A stretch of 64,000 bases of DNA. It comes from Hyphomicrobiales bacterium. GTDB taxonomy: Bacteria > Pseudomonadota > Alphaproteobacteria > Rhizobiales > Rhizobiaceae. Position 1 is the stretch's first letter. Every line of letters starts with the position of its first letter. The notes below the pieces were generated by a model, which ran no database searches, was not told where the DNA came from, and saw nothing but the letters and a program-made list of their open reading frames with translations. This document shows, in pieces, positions 34,209 through 44,713 of the stretch. The position numbers were made by a program, and so were the translations under genes. The stretch is taken from NCBI GenBank assembly GCA_900473175.1, contig UCKM01000006.1, positions 62,001 to 126,000 of the forward strand, given 5' to 3'.

Positions 34209-34320
34209 TTCAGGCCTCCCACGTGAAAAAACGAGAAAATATTCGACAAATTCCGACTGAGACTTCCTCAAGTCCGGAGCATTCTTACAATAGGCGCACG
34301 GCCAATTACAATCGATTTAA

Positions 34321-35826
34321 TCAGCTCGCCCATACGACTTTCCTCCTCCCCATGTGCATGTTGAGAGTCTTGGTTTCGGTGTAGTCCTCCACCGCATGTC
34401 GGCCGAGTTCGCGGCCAAGTCCGGACTGCTTGTAGCCGCCGAATGGCAGTTCGGAAGCACCGTCCATGAAGGTATTCATCCATATCGTTCCGGCGCGCAC
34501 CCTGCGGCCGACGGTGAGGCAGGTATCAAAGTCGCGGCTCCAGACCCCGGCCGACAATCCGTAGTCGATTGAATTGGCAATTCCAATGGCATCCTCCAGT
34601 GTCTCGAATGTTAGCACAGAGAGGACCGGACCGAACACCTCTTCGCGTGCCACTGCCATGTCTGGCTGGACGGACGAAAGGATGGTCGGCGCCATGAATT
34701 GTCCCATCCCCAGATCGAGCGGTTCGCCGCCGTGACTGAGATTGGCGCCAGCCGAGGCAGCGTTGCGCACATATCCGTCGATCTTGCCAAGGTGCTCGGG
34801 CGTGATGATCGCGCCGACCTTGGTCTGCGGGTCGAGCGGATCGCCCACCTTGACCTTTGCGGCGTGTGCCGCAATGCGGGCGATAACGTCTTCGGCAATG
34901 TCGCGATGAACGATGAGCCGCGATCCTGCATTGCAGCATTCGCCCGCATTGAAATAGGCGCCGAAGACCGCGGCATCGATGAAGTCGTCGAGCTCAGCGT
35001 CCGGGAAGACGATTTGCGGATTCTTGCCGCCCAGCTCCAGCGACACTTTCTTGAGCGTCTGTGCAGCATTGGCCATGGTCAGCTTACCGACGAGCGTCGA
35101 GCCGGTGAAGGACACCATATCGACATCGGGATGGGTCGTCATGGGTGCGCCGACTTCGGCGCCCGTACCAACAATGATATTGACCACGCCAGATGGAACG
35201 CCGGCTTCAATCAGAATCTCGCCGAGCACGAGAGTGGAGCCAGAGGTGAGTTCTGATGGCTTGACCACGGCGGTGCAGCCGGCGGCCAATGCGAAGGGCA
35301 GCTTCTGACTGACGATGAGGAAGGGGAAGTTCCAGGGCGTGATGATCGAGATGACGCCGATCGCCTCACGCAGGACCACGCCGAGCGTTCCGTCCCCGAG
35401 CGTATTATAGCTTTCGCCATGCAAATCACGTCCGAGTGCCGCAGCATAGCGCCAGATATCGACGGCGCCGCCAAGTTCCGCCTTGGCCTGGCTGATGGGC
35501 TTGCCGGACTCGATGCAGTCGAGATAGGCGAGTTCATCGGAGCGAGCCGCGATGAGATCGGCCGCCTTGAGGAGAATGTTGGAGCGTTCCGCGCCAGTCA
35601 TGCGCGGCCAGGGCCCGAGATCGAAGGCCCGGCGCGCCGCGGCGATTGCACGCTCCGCGTCGACTTTCGTTCCAGCCTGATAGCGCGACACGACAACACC
35701 GTGTCCGGGGCTCTTGCGTTCGATAACGCCGTCTTCCGCACCATTCGTCCATTTGCCGTCGATCAGCATCTGGAATTCGCGTATTTTGAAATTGTCGAGC
35801 GCCTGCGGGCGCACCAGAATCGTCAT
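34321..35826 (-). CDS. NAD(P)-dependent aldehyde dehydrogenase
   Basis: A 501-residue ALDH. The start is ATG 35826, which shares one base with the preceding TAA and has GGGAG 7 nt upstream; an ATG two codons earlier has no spacing to a ribosome site. The catalytic cysteine is the second of the pair in FNAGECCNAGSR (about Cys298), the general base Glu265 is in LELGGK, and the cofactor loop is SFTGSTLVGK. It oxidises an aldehyde, perhaps one made by the GMC enzymes, to the acid that the CoA-transferase could activate (inference). Confidence 0.93.
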   Translation of the reverse strand: MTILVRPQALDNFKIREFQMLIDGKWTNGAEDGVIERKSPGHGVVVSRYQAGTKVDAERAIAAARRAFDLGPWPRMTGAERSNILLKAADLIAARSDELAYLDCIESGKPISQAKAELGGAVDIWRYAAALGRDLHGESYNTLGDGTLGVVLREAIGVISIITPWNFPFLIVSQKLPFALAAGCTAVVKPSELTSGSTLVLGEILIEAGVPSGVVNIIVGTGAEVGAPMTTHPDVDMVSFTGSTLVGKLTMANAAQTLKKVSLELGGKNPQIVFPDAELDDFIDAAVFGAYFNAGECCNAGSRLIVHRDIAEDVIARIAAHAAKVKVGDPLDPQTKVGAIITPEHLGKIDGYVRNAASAGANLSHGGEPLDLGMGQFMAPTILSSVQPDMAVAREEVFGPVLSVLTFETLEDAIGIANSIDYGLSAGVWSRDFDTCLTVGRRVRAGTIWMNTFMDGASELPFGGYKQSGLGRELGRHAVEDYTETKTLNMHMGRRKVVWAS

Positions 35827-36605
35827 TACCATTCTCCCTTGAACACGGGCTCGCGCTTTTCAGCAAAGGCCGAAACACCTTCTTTCAGGTCCGCTGTCTT
35901 TGCGACGAGGATCGAGCCCAAGGCTTCGACCGCCGTTCCATTGTCTTCGCCATTGGCCGAGGCGATCATCAGTTTTGCAACCTCAACCGCAGCCGGTCCG
36001 CGCTTGGCGATGCGCTCGGCATAGCCTTGCGCCGTCGATAGTGCCGCCCCGGTTTCGACCACATGATCGACGAGCCCGAGGCCCAAACCATCGCTGGCGC
36101 TGAATATCTCACCGCCAAGCGCCATGCGGCGAACGATCTGTGCGCCAAAGCGTCGGACGAGACGCTGCGTTCCCGACCAGCCCGGCACCATGCCAAGGCC
36201 GGTTTCCGGCAGGCCAAGCTTGATCTGCGTTTCGGCGATGCGGATATCGGCGGCGGCGGCAAGTTCCAGACCACCGCCAAGCGCATGGCCGTTAAGGGCC
36301 GCGATAAGTGGCACTCGCAACGTTGCCAAACGTTCGAACACCCGGTGACCGAACCGCACCCAGGCGTGGCCGAATTCATTCGGCGTCATTGCCGCCCAGG
36401 CCTTGATATCGCCTCCGGCAGAAAAAGCCTTGCCGGCGCCGGTGAGGATTGCAACACGGACCTCCGCGTTGGCTTCGACGGCATCACAGGCAGCGCCGAG
36501 ATCCTTGAGCATGTCGAGATCGAACGCGTTGAGCTTTTCCGGCCGCGACACGGTGATCGTGGCGACATGCCCGGCGAAGGTCACGATGATGCGCGGATCA
36601 GCCAT
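35826..36605 (-). CDS. Enoyl-CoA hydratase/isomerase family protein
   Basis: A 259-residue crotonase. ATG 36605 has AAAGGA 10 nt upstream and overlaps the CoA-transferase end by 8 nt. The oxyanion-hole region is FSAGGDIKAW near 61-70 and HALGGGLELAAAADIRIAE. Both catalytic glutamates of true hydratases are in place (Glu114 and Glu134, 20 apart as in rat crotonase), followed by GMVPGWSGTQRL. It therefore probably hydrates an enoyl-CoA, though other crotonase reactions cannot be excluded. It marks a CoA-ester branch in the operon. Confidence 0.92.
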   Translation of the reverse strand: MADPRIIVTFAGHVATITVSRPEKLNAFDLDMLKDLGAACDAVEANAEVRVAILTGAGKAFSAGGDIKAWAAMTPNEFGHAWVRFGHRVFERLATLRVPLIAALNGHALGGGLELAAAADIRIAETQIKLGLPETGLGMVPGWSGTQRLVRRFGAQIVRRMALGGEIFSASDGLGLGLVDHVVETGAALSTAQGYAERIAKRGPAAVEVAKLMIASANGEDNGTAVEALGSILVAKTADLKEGVSAFAEKREPVFKGEW

Positions 36606-38202
36606 GGTTGAGCGTCCTTTGCGGCTTGCGCGGCAGTTCCAGACCAAATGGCGGCGGCTGGAACAGATGCGCATCCATCAGTTTCAGGTCACGCGCCACC
36701 ACCAACGGGAATTCCGACTGGTCGAGAATATGTGTTTGCAGATCAGCGCCTGGCGCAATTTCTGTCAGCACCATCCCTTCTGGGCGCAAGACCATGACGC
36801 AGCGTTCCGTCACATAGGTGATGTCCTGGCCCTGCTCGACGGCGCGGCGCCCCGAGAAAGTCACATGCTCGACCTCATTGACGAGCTTCTTGAGCTTGCC
36901 TTCTTTCTCGATCACCAGCTTGCCGTCCTCTATGTGCACTTTGGCCCCGGCGTTGAACATGCCAGAGAAGACGATCTTGCGGGCGCGGGCCGTGATATCG
37001 ACAAAGCCGCCAGCACCCGCCGTGACATGGGGGCGGAAGCTCAGCTTCGACACATTGACCGATCCGGTCCGGTCGATTTCGAGGAAAGACAAGAGCGAGG
37101 CATCGAAGCCTGCGCCCTGGAAGTAGGTGAACTGGTGCGGCGACGGCACGAATGCCTCCGCATTGGAAGCGCAGCCAAAGGCGAAATCGAGGAGTGGAAT
37201 ACCGCCGACAGGTCCCTGCTCGATCACCCAGGTAACCGCGCCGTGCAGACCTTCCTCAAGTAGAATGCGCGGTACATTCGCCGAGATGCCAAAGCCGAGA
37301 TTGACGGCACTGCCAGCCTCGAGTTCCGTCGCGACGCGGCGGGCAATCACCTTCTGGATATTGAAGTCCGGGAGAGCGAAGTCCTCTAGCGGGTGGAAGA
37401 TTTCGCCAGAAATCGCAGGATCGTAGAGCGTCTGTGTCGTCTGCTTCTGATCGGGATCGACGACGACATAGTCGATGAGAATGCCGGGCACCCGCACGTC
37501 GTGCGGCTTCATTGAGCCGCTTTTGGTGATGCGCTTGACCTGGGCAATGACAATGCCGCCATTGTTGCGGACGGCCAGGGCCTGGTCGAAACCACCGAGA
37601 TAAGCACCCTCGTGTTCATAGGTGAGGTTACCGCGCTCATCGGCGGTGGTGGCCCGAATGATGGCCACCTGCGGCACGATGGGCTTGAAGAACAGCCATT
37701 CCTCGCCGTCGAATTCGATCTTGCGGACGACCGGCTCCATGGCCGCCGAGGCGTTCATGGCGCAACCCTGCCGGTCCGGATCGACAAACGTGTCTAGACC
37801 GACCTTGGTGAAGACACCCAGCCGCTTCGCCGCCGCCTCGCGGTGCATGTCGAAGAGAATGCCTGAGGGGATATTGTAGGCGGCAACCTCGTCATTACCG
37901 ATCATCTGCCAGATCAGGGGCGGCTCTGCCGTGGACGGACCGGACGGATAGGAACCGCCGATGATCTTCTTCAACAGGCCCTTTTTGGCGATGTAGTCGA
38001 TACCTTTGATCCCGCTCATGTCGCCGGCAGCGATTGGATGCAGCGTCGTCAGTTCGCGCGGATGCCCGGTCGCATCGAAGCGCTCGCCGATCGCTTTGAG
38101 CATCCGATCCGGGCAGCCAAGGCCGCTCGACGAGGAGACCGATACGATCGCTCCGTCAGGGATCAGGCTTGCGGCGGCTTCAAGGGTGATGTGCTTGTTC
38201 AT
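36598..38202 (-). CDS. Family I CoA-transferase, fused alpha-beta (YdiF/propionate CoA-transferase type)
   Basis: A 534-residue enzyme with both CoA-transferase halves in one chain. The catalytic glutamate is Glu328 in WVIEQGPVGG, and the oxyanion-type region is GFGISANVPR near 303-312. The N-terminal half has GSYPSGPSTAEPPLIWQMI. Such enzymes move CoA from acetyl-CoA or another donor to a short-chain or hydroxy acid. It would activate the acid made by the aldehyde dehydrogenase. It starts 18 nt after the oxidoreductase gene with a weak ribosome site. Confidence 0.92.
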   Translation of the reverse strand: MNKHITLEAAASLIPDGAIVSVSSSSGLGCPDRMLKAIGERFDATGHPRELTTLHPIAAGDMSGIKGIDYIAKKGLLKKIIGGSYPSGPSTAEPPLIWQMIGNDEVAAYNIPSGILFDMHREAAAKRLGVFTKVGLDTFVDPDRQGCAMNASAAMEPVVRKIEFDGEEWLFFKPIVPQVAIIRATTADERGNLTYEHEGAYLGGFDQALAVRNNGGIVIAQVKRITKSGSMKPHDVRVPGILIDYVVVDPDQKQTTQTLYDPAISGEIFHPLEDFALPDFNIQKVIARRVATELEAGSAVNLGFGISANVPRILLEEGLHGAVTWVIEQGPVGGIPLLDFAFGCASNAEAFVPSPHQFTYFQGAGFDASLLSFLEIDRTGSVNVSKLSFRPHVTAGAGGFVDITARARKIVFSGMFNAGAKVHIEDGKLVIEKEGKLKKLVNEVEHVTFSGRRAVEQGQDITYVTERCVMVLRPEGMVLTEIAPGADLQTHILDQSEFPLVVARDLKLMDAHLFQPPPFGLELPRKPQRTLNHG

Positions 38203-38220
38203 GCTTCTGTTTCTTGCTTT

Positions 38221-40256
<2,036 letters not shown>

Positions 40257-40288
40257 AATGAAAACCTCCCAGTCGCCGCCTAATTAAT

Positions 40289-40302
40289 TGGAACGTTCCA
40301 AA
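40289..40302. promoter_or_regulatory. LacI-type operator, lacI-side copy
   Basis: The 14-bp palindrome TTGGAACGTTCCAA lies 33 bp upstream of the LacI start codon. Its core GGAACGTTCC is identical to that of the larger palindrome 155 bp away, so the same dimer should bind both, perhaps with looping. Confidence 0.75.
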
Positions 40303-40437
40303 TTAGTCAAGCAATTTCTTTTTGGAGGCGTAATAGCTTGAAATTTGAGAGTATTCGTTAAATTTACCCGGCTGTGTTCGGCAAATGTGCTGCATTTTTC
40401 ACGGAGTTCCGGCATTTCTTCGCGAACTTTTGTTTAA

Positions 40438-40473
40438 ACACTTGTAATTTGGAACGTTCCAAATTACAAGTGT
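40438..40473. promoter_or_regulatory. 36-bp perfect palindrome, operator upstream of the DUF993 gene
   Basis: The sequence is exactly symmetric over 36 bp about position 40455.5; the central 20 bp are AATTTGGAACGTTCCAAATT, and the outer arms are ACACTTGT and ACAAGTGT. It ends 24 bp before the DUF993 start. LacI-family sites are normally 14-20 bp, so the extra arms are unusual. It could also form a stem-loop in a DUF993 leader if transcription starts upstream of it. Confidence 0.8.
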
Positions 40474-40497
40474 GCGATCGATTTGGGAGCGATGCGA

Positions 40498-41661
40498 ATG
40501 ACCCTTACCCTCAGATTGCCACACGCAAACGGCACAACCTCTGATTATCAGCTTCGGGGCGAACCCCTCACCAGACCGTCTTCACCACCCTCGTTCAATC
40601 GCATCGCCTATGCCGCCGCGCACGTCGTTTCCGACCCGCTACGCGATGCCAATCCCTGGACGGCGCCCGCCATCGACTGGGACGCCACGATGGCTTTCCG
40701 CCATCACCTCTGGTCGCTTGGCTTCAAGATCGCCGAGGCGATGGATACGGCCCAGCGCGGCATGGGCGTCGACTGGGCCGGGGCGCGCGAACTGATCCGG
40801 CGCTCCCTGACCGAAGCCAGAACGGTTATAGGTGCCGATCTGGCCTGCGGCGCTGGAACCGATCAACTTTCCCCCGACGACGCCCGAAACCTGCAGGACG
40901 TGATCGACGCCTACGAAACCCAGATCGGTTTCGTCGAGGGCGAAGGCGGGCGCGCCGTGATGATGGCTAGCCGCGCGCTCGCCCGCGTTGCCCGCTCCGC
41001 CGACGACTATCGGGCCGTCTACGGCACCATTCTCGGCCAGACCCGCGAGAAGGTCATTCTCCATTGGCTCGGCGACATGTTCGATCCGCAGCTTACCGGC
41101 TACTGGGGCTCAAATTCCTTTGAAACCGCGCTCGAAACCGTCCTCGGAATCATCGACGACAACAAGGCCAAGGTCGAAGGCATCAAAATCTCGTTGCTCG
41201 ACAATGCGAAGGAAGTGGAGCTGCGCAAGCGGCTGCCGGAAGGCGTCCTTTGCTTTACCGGCGACGATTTCAACTATGCTGAACTGATCGAAGGCGACGG
41301 CGAGCGTTACAGCCACGCCTTGCTTGGCATCTTCGACGCGGTGGCGCCTTCCGCGTCCAAGGCGCTGGCACATCTCGCCAAAGGCGAAACCGCTGCCTTC
41401 CGCGCGACGATCGAGCCTACGGTTCCGCTGTCGCGCAAGATTTTTGAAGCACCGACGCAGCACTACAAGGCGGGTGTCGTATTTCTTGCCTGGCTCAATG
41501 GCCATCAAGACCACTTCATCATGCCGGCGGGGATGCAGTCGGCACGTGGCATCCTTCACTATGCCGATATCTTCCGCCTCGCAGACCAAGCGAACGTTCT
41601 GGACAGGCCCGAACTTGCAGTGACGCGGATGAACAGCCTGTTGCGCGTCTACGGCTTCTGA
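40498..41661 (+). CDS. DUF993 family protein (predicted DapA-like TIM barrel)
   Basis: A 387-residue protein of the DUF993 family. The most diagnostic stretch is PAIDWDATMAFRHHLWSLGFKIAEAMDTAQRGMGVDW near residues 55-92; YDxQIGFVEGEGG-like and GDMFDPQLTGYWGS segments follow. The family is predicted to be related to dihydrodipicolinate synthase/aldolases, but the reaction is not established. I prefer ATG 40498 because GGGAG lies 8 nt upstream; ATG 40492 is too close to it. It is divergent from the LacI-headed operon and shares its operator sequences, so it should take part in the same pathway, possibly as an aldolase cleaving a keto-acid. Confidence 0.88.
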   Translation: MTLTLRLPHANGTTSDYQLRGEPLTRPSSPPSFNRIAYAAAHVVSDPLRDANPWTAPAIDWDATMAFRHHLWSLGFKIAEAMDTAQRGMGVDWAGARELIRRSLTEARTVIGADLACGAGTDQLSPDDARNLQDVIDAYETQIGFVEGEGGRAVMMASRALARVARSADDYRAVYGTILGQTREKVILHWLGDMFDPQLTGYWGSNSFETALETVLGIIDDNKAKVEGIKISLLDNAKEVELRKRLPEGVLCFTGDDFNYAELIEGDGERYSHALLGIFDAVAPSASKALAHLAKGETAAFRATIEPTVPLSRKIFEAPTQHYKAGVVFLAWLNGHQDHFIMPAGMQSARGILHYADIFRLADQANVLDRPELAVTRMNSLLRVYGF

Positions 41662-41666
41662 TAAAA

Positions 41667-41692
41667 AAGGGCAGCGCCGAAACGCTGCCCTT
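41667..41692. terminator. Bidirectional rho-independent terminator
   Basis: AAGGGCAGCG and CGCTGCCCTT form a 10-bp stem with a 6-nt loop, between the stops of DUF993 (41661) and glpV (41715). On the minus strand the stem is followed by six T residues, giving a canonical terminator for the glycerol operon; the plus-strand side is weaker. Confidence 0.8.
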
Positions 41693-41714
41693 CCTACTCA
41701 TAATCCGATGACGC

Positions 41715-43439
41715 TCACTTGTTCCAGCTCTTGACCAACTCGTCGTAGTTGATGGTCTGCGGCTTTTCCTTTTCGTTCTCGATCTTCAACTGAGGCGCAA
41801 GATTGCCTTTCTTGACCGCGTCAGCGTTCCAATAGGCAAGATCGTGTTCTTCAGCGAGTTTCGGACCGATATCGCCCTGCACGCCTGACTTCTCGATGCG
41901 TCCCATGACCTTTTCCTGCGCTTCGCAGAGCGAGTCCATGGCTCCCTGCGCGGTCTTTGCGCCGGAGGATGCATCGCCAACCGCCTGCCACCAGAGCTGA
42001 GCCAGCTTCGGATAGTCAGGAACGTTGGTTCCGGTCGGCGACCATTGGACACGAGCCGGCGAGCGATAGAACTCGATCAGACCGCCGAGTTCTGGCGCAC
42101 GTTTGGTGAAGCTCTTGTCCTGGATGGTCGATTCACGGATGAAGGTCAGACCGACATGGCTCTTCTTCACGTCGACCGTCTTCGATGTGACGAACTGCGC
42201 ATAGAGCCAGGCCGCCTTGGCACGGTCTTCTGGTGTGGATTTCATCAAGGTCCATGAACCCACGTCCTGGTAGCCGAGCTTCATGCCGTCCTTCCAGTAG
42301 ACGCCATGGGGCGAAGGAGCCATGCGCCACTTCGGCGTTCCATCAGCGTTGACGACCGGAAGGCCCGGCTTCACCATGTCGGCGGTAAAGGCGGTATACC
42401 AGAAGATCTGCTGGGCGATATTGCCTTGAGCCGGCACAGGACCGGACTCTGAGAAGGTCATGCCCTGGGCTTCCGGCGGTGCGTATGCCTTCAGCCAATC
42501 GAGGTACTTCTGGATCGAATACACCCCAGCAGGTCCGTTGGTGTCACCACCGCGGGCGACGCACGAGCCGACCGGACGAGAGTTCTCGTCAACCTTGATA
42601 CCCCATTCGTCGACCGGAAGACCGTTGGGCAGGCCCTTGTCGCCGTTGCCGGCCATCGAAAGCCAGGCATCGGTGAAGCGCCAGCCAAGCGAAGGATCTT
42701 TCTTGCCATAATCCATATGGCCGAAGACCTTCTTGCCGTCGATCTCGCGACCGTTGAAGAACGCGGCAATATCTTCGTAGGCCGACCAATTGACCGGCAC
42801 GCCGAGATCATAGCCGTATTTGGCTTTGAAGTCGGCTTTGTTTTTCTCGTCGTTGAACCAGTCGTACCGGAACCAGTAGAGGTTGGCGAACTGCTGGTCG
42901 GGAAGCTGGTAGAGCTTCTTGTCCGGAGCGGTCGTGAACTTGGTGCCGATGAAGTCGTTGACGTCAAGCCCAGGATTGGTGACGTCCTTGCCTTCGTTGG
43001 CCATCCAGTCGGTCAGGTTGCGGACCTGCTGGTAGCGCCAATGGGTACCAATCAGATCCGAATCGTTGACCCACGCGTCGTACAGATTCTGCCCCGTCTG
43101 CATCTGCGTCTGGATCTTTTCGACCACGTCACCTTCCTGGATGATGTCGTGGGTTACCTTGATGCCGGTGATCGCCGCAAAGGCCGGAGCCAGCGTCTGC
43201 GATTCATAGCTGTGGGTCGTCAGTGACTCCGACACAACCTTGATTTCCATGCCCGAGAAGGGCTTGGCGGCATCAATGAACCACTGCATCTCCTTTTCCT
43301 GAGCAGCGCGATCAAGGGTCGACATGTCGCCGATTTCCTTGTCGAGGAATGCCTTGGCCTCATCCATACCGGCCCAGGCACTGCCTGCACCGAACAACAG
43401 CACCATCGCTGTCGTTGTCGTCAATAATCGCGTTCGCAT
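41715..43439 (-). CDS. glpV: Glycerol ABC transporter substrate-binding protein GlpV
   Basis: A 574-residue periplasmic protein, larger than usual family-1 binding proteins and matching the rhizobial GlpV. A Sec signal (MRTRLLTTTTAMVLLFGAGSAWA) follows a GGGAGGA ribosome site. The mature protein starts with the MDEAKAFLDKEIGDMSTLDRAAQEKEMQWFI region peculiar to this group, then EIKVVSESLTTHSYESQTLAPAF. Assignment rests on sequence pattern together with its place as last gene of glpD-glpSTPQUV, the glycerol importer described in Rhizobium leguminosarum. Confidence 0.92.
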   Translation of the reverse strand: MRTRLLTTTTAMVLLFGAGSAWAGMDEAKAFLDKEIGDMSTLDRAAQEKEMQWFIDAAKPFSGMEIKVVSESLTTHSYESQTLAPAFAAITGIKVTHDIIQEGDVVEKIQTQMQTGQNLYDAWVNDSDLIGTHWRYQQVRNLTDWMANEGKDVTNPGLDVNDFIGTKFTTAPDKKLYQLPDQQFANLYWFRYDWFNDEKNKADFKAKYGYDLGVPVNWSAYEDIAAFFNGREIDGKKVFGHMDYGKKDPSLGWRFTDAWLSMAGNGDKGLPNGLPVDEWGIKVDENSRPVGSCVARGGDTNGPAGVYSIQKYLDWLKAYAPPEAQGMTFSESGPVPAQGNIAQQIFWYTAFTADMVKPGLPVVNADGTPKWRMAPSPHGVYWKDGMKLGYQDVGSWTLMKSTPEDRAKAAWLYAQFVTSKTVDVKKSHVGLTFIRESTIQDKSFTKRAPELGGLIEFYRSPARVQWSPTGTNVPDYPKLAQLWWQAVGDASSGAKTAQGAMDSLCEAQEKVMGRIEKSGVQGDIGPKLAEEHDLAYWNADAVKKGNLAPQLKIENEKEKPQTINYDELVKSWNK

Positions 43440-43474
43440 AGTTGTCCTCCCAGAGTTGCTGCGATTGCATCGTC

Positions 43475-43499
43475 GGGACAGGGCGGAATGCCCTGGCCC
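43475..43499 (-). terminator. Small stem-loop between glpU and glpV
   Basis: CAGGGC and GCCCTG pair over a 5-nt loop, extended by GGG/CCC after one mismatch, in the 73-bp gap in front of glpV. It may adjust glpV level relative to the membrane genes. Confidence 0.4.
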
Positions 43500-43512
43500 A
43501 ATTTGTGAAGTG

Positions 43513-43794
43513 TCAGACGAAGCGGAACACGCCTATGGCGTAGACCACCGAGATTGCCAGAGCCCACCAGAGGTTCGGACCAACAAGTCCAAGCCAGGCG
43601 AGATGAATATAGGCCGCACCGAGCAGCGACACGAACAGCCGGTCGCCTCGTGTCGTTTCGAAACGCAATATGCCAATCCGCGGATTGCCGCCCGGTGAAA
43701 AATATTCCCACACCGCCACGCCAACCAGCAGAAGGAAAATGGTCATGAAGAACAGCGCTGTCGGCAGTGTCCATGCCATCCATGAAAGGTCCAT
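43513..43794 (-). CDS. glpU: Small membrane component GlpU of the glycerol transporter (DUF2160)
   Basis: A 93-residue membrane protein with two to three hydrophobic segments (WTLPTALFFMTIFLLLVGVAVWEYF, then RLFVSLLGAAYIHLAWLGLVG and WWALAISVVYAIGVFRFV). The conserved motif GGNPRIGILRFETTRGDRLF in the loop is the DUF2160 hallmark. In Rhizobium this small protein belongs to the glpSTPQUV transporter; its exact role is unclear. AGGAGG ribosome site; between glpQ and glpV. Confidence 0.9.
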   Translation of the reverse strand: MDLSWMAWTLPTALFFMTIFLLLVGVAVWEYFSPGGNPRIGILRFETTRGDRLFVSLLGAAYIHLAWLGLVGPNLWWALAISVVYAIGVFRFV

Positions 43795-43806
43795 GAACCG
43801 TTCCTC

Positions 43807-44712
43807 CTATACGCGTCCGAGGGCAAAGCCCTTGGCGATGTAGTTGCGGACAAAATAAATGACGATGGCGCCGGGGATCAGCGTCAGCACGCCAGCGGCG
43901 GCGAGAAGTCCCCAATCCATGCCGGAGGCGGAGACAGTGCGCGTCATCGTGGCTGCGATGGGCTTTGCGTCGGTGGTCGTCAGGGTGCGGGCAATCAAGA
44001 GTTCGACCCACGAGAACATGAAGCAGAAGAATGCGGCGACACCGATACCGCTCGCAATCAGCGGAATGAATATCTTTACGAAGAAGCGTGGGAACGAGTA
44101 GCCGTCGATATAGGCGGTTTCGTCGATCTCCTTGGGCACACCCGACATGAAACCTTCAAGGATCCAGACCGCCAGCGGCACGTTGAACAGGCAGTGCGCG
44201 AGCGCGACTGCGATGTGCGTATCGATCAGGCCGAAGGCGGAATAGAGCTGGAAGAACGGCAGGGCAAAGACGGCGGGCGGCGCCATGCGGTTGGTCAGGA
44301 GCCAGAAGAACAGGTGCTTGTCCCCCAGGAAGCGATAGCGCGAGAACGCATAGGCGGCCGGCAGTGCTACCAGCACGGAAATCACCATGTTCATGACGAC
44401 ATAAATGATCGAATTGATATAGCCGCGGTACCAGGACGGATCGGTGAAGATCACTGCGTAGTTGTGGAGTGTCGGATTTTGCGGCCAGAGCGTGAAGGTG
44501 GTCAGAATCTCCTGGTTGGTCTTGAAGCTCATATTGACGAGCCAATAAATCGGCAGGAGGAGGAAGATGATATAGAGCGTCGGAATCAGCCACCAAAACT
44601 TCGATTCGTCGCCGCGTCTGCGCATCTTGCGGGCAAGCGCCTTGTCGATCTGGCGTTGTTCGGCTGCCGGTCGTTCGCTCGTGCGTGCGAGGGTTTCATT
44701 TTGCACCGACAT
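43807..44712 (-). CDS. glpQ: Glycerol ABC transporter permease GlpQ
   Basis: A 301-residue MalG-class permease. I use ATG 44712, which has GGAG 8 nt upstream, rather than an ATG five codons earlier inside glpP. A basic, polar N-terminal tail of about 35 residues precedes TM1, and the EAA loop is GFMSGVPKEIDETAYIDGYSFPRFFVKIFIPL. It ends with FVRNYIAKGFALGRV. One nucleotide separates it from glpP. Confidence 0.92.
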   Translation of the reverse strand: MSVQNETLARTSERPAAEQRQIDKALARKMRRRGDESKFWWLIPTLYIIFLLLPIYWLVNMSFKTNQEILTTFTLWPQNPTLHNYAVIFTDPSWYRGYINSIIYVVMNMVISVLVALPAAYAFSRYRFLGDKHLFFWLLTNRMAPPAVFALPFFQLYSAFGLIDTHIAVALAHCLFNVPLAVWILEGFMSGVPKEIDETAYIDGYSFPRFFVKIFIPLIASGIGVAAFFCFMFSWVELLIARTLTTTDAKPIAATMTRTVSASGMDWGLLAAAGVLTLIPGAIVIYFVRNYIAKGFALGRV

Positions 44713-44713
44713 A

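Noticed and set aside
32901-34226. Long plus-strand frame opposite the glucose-type binding protein
   Set aside because: The opposite strand has a signal peptide, ribosome site and binding-protein motifs; the plus-strand frame has none.
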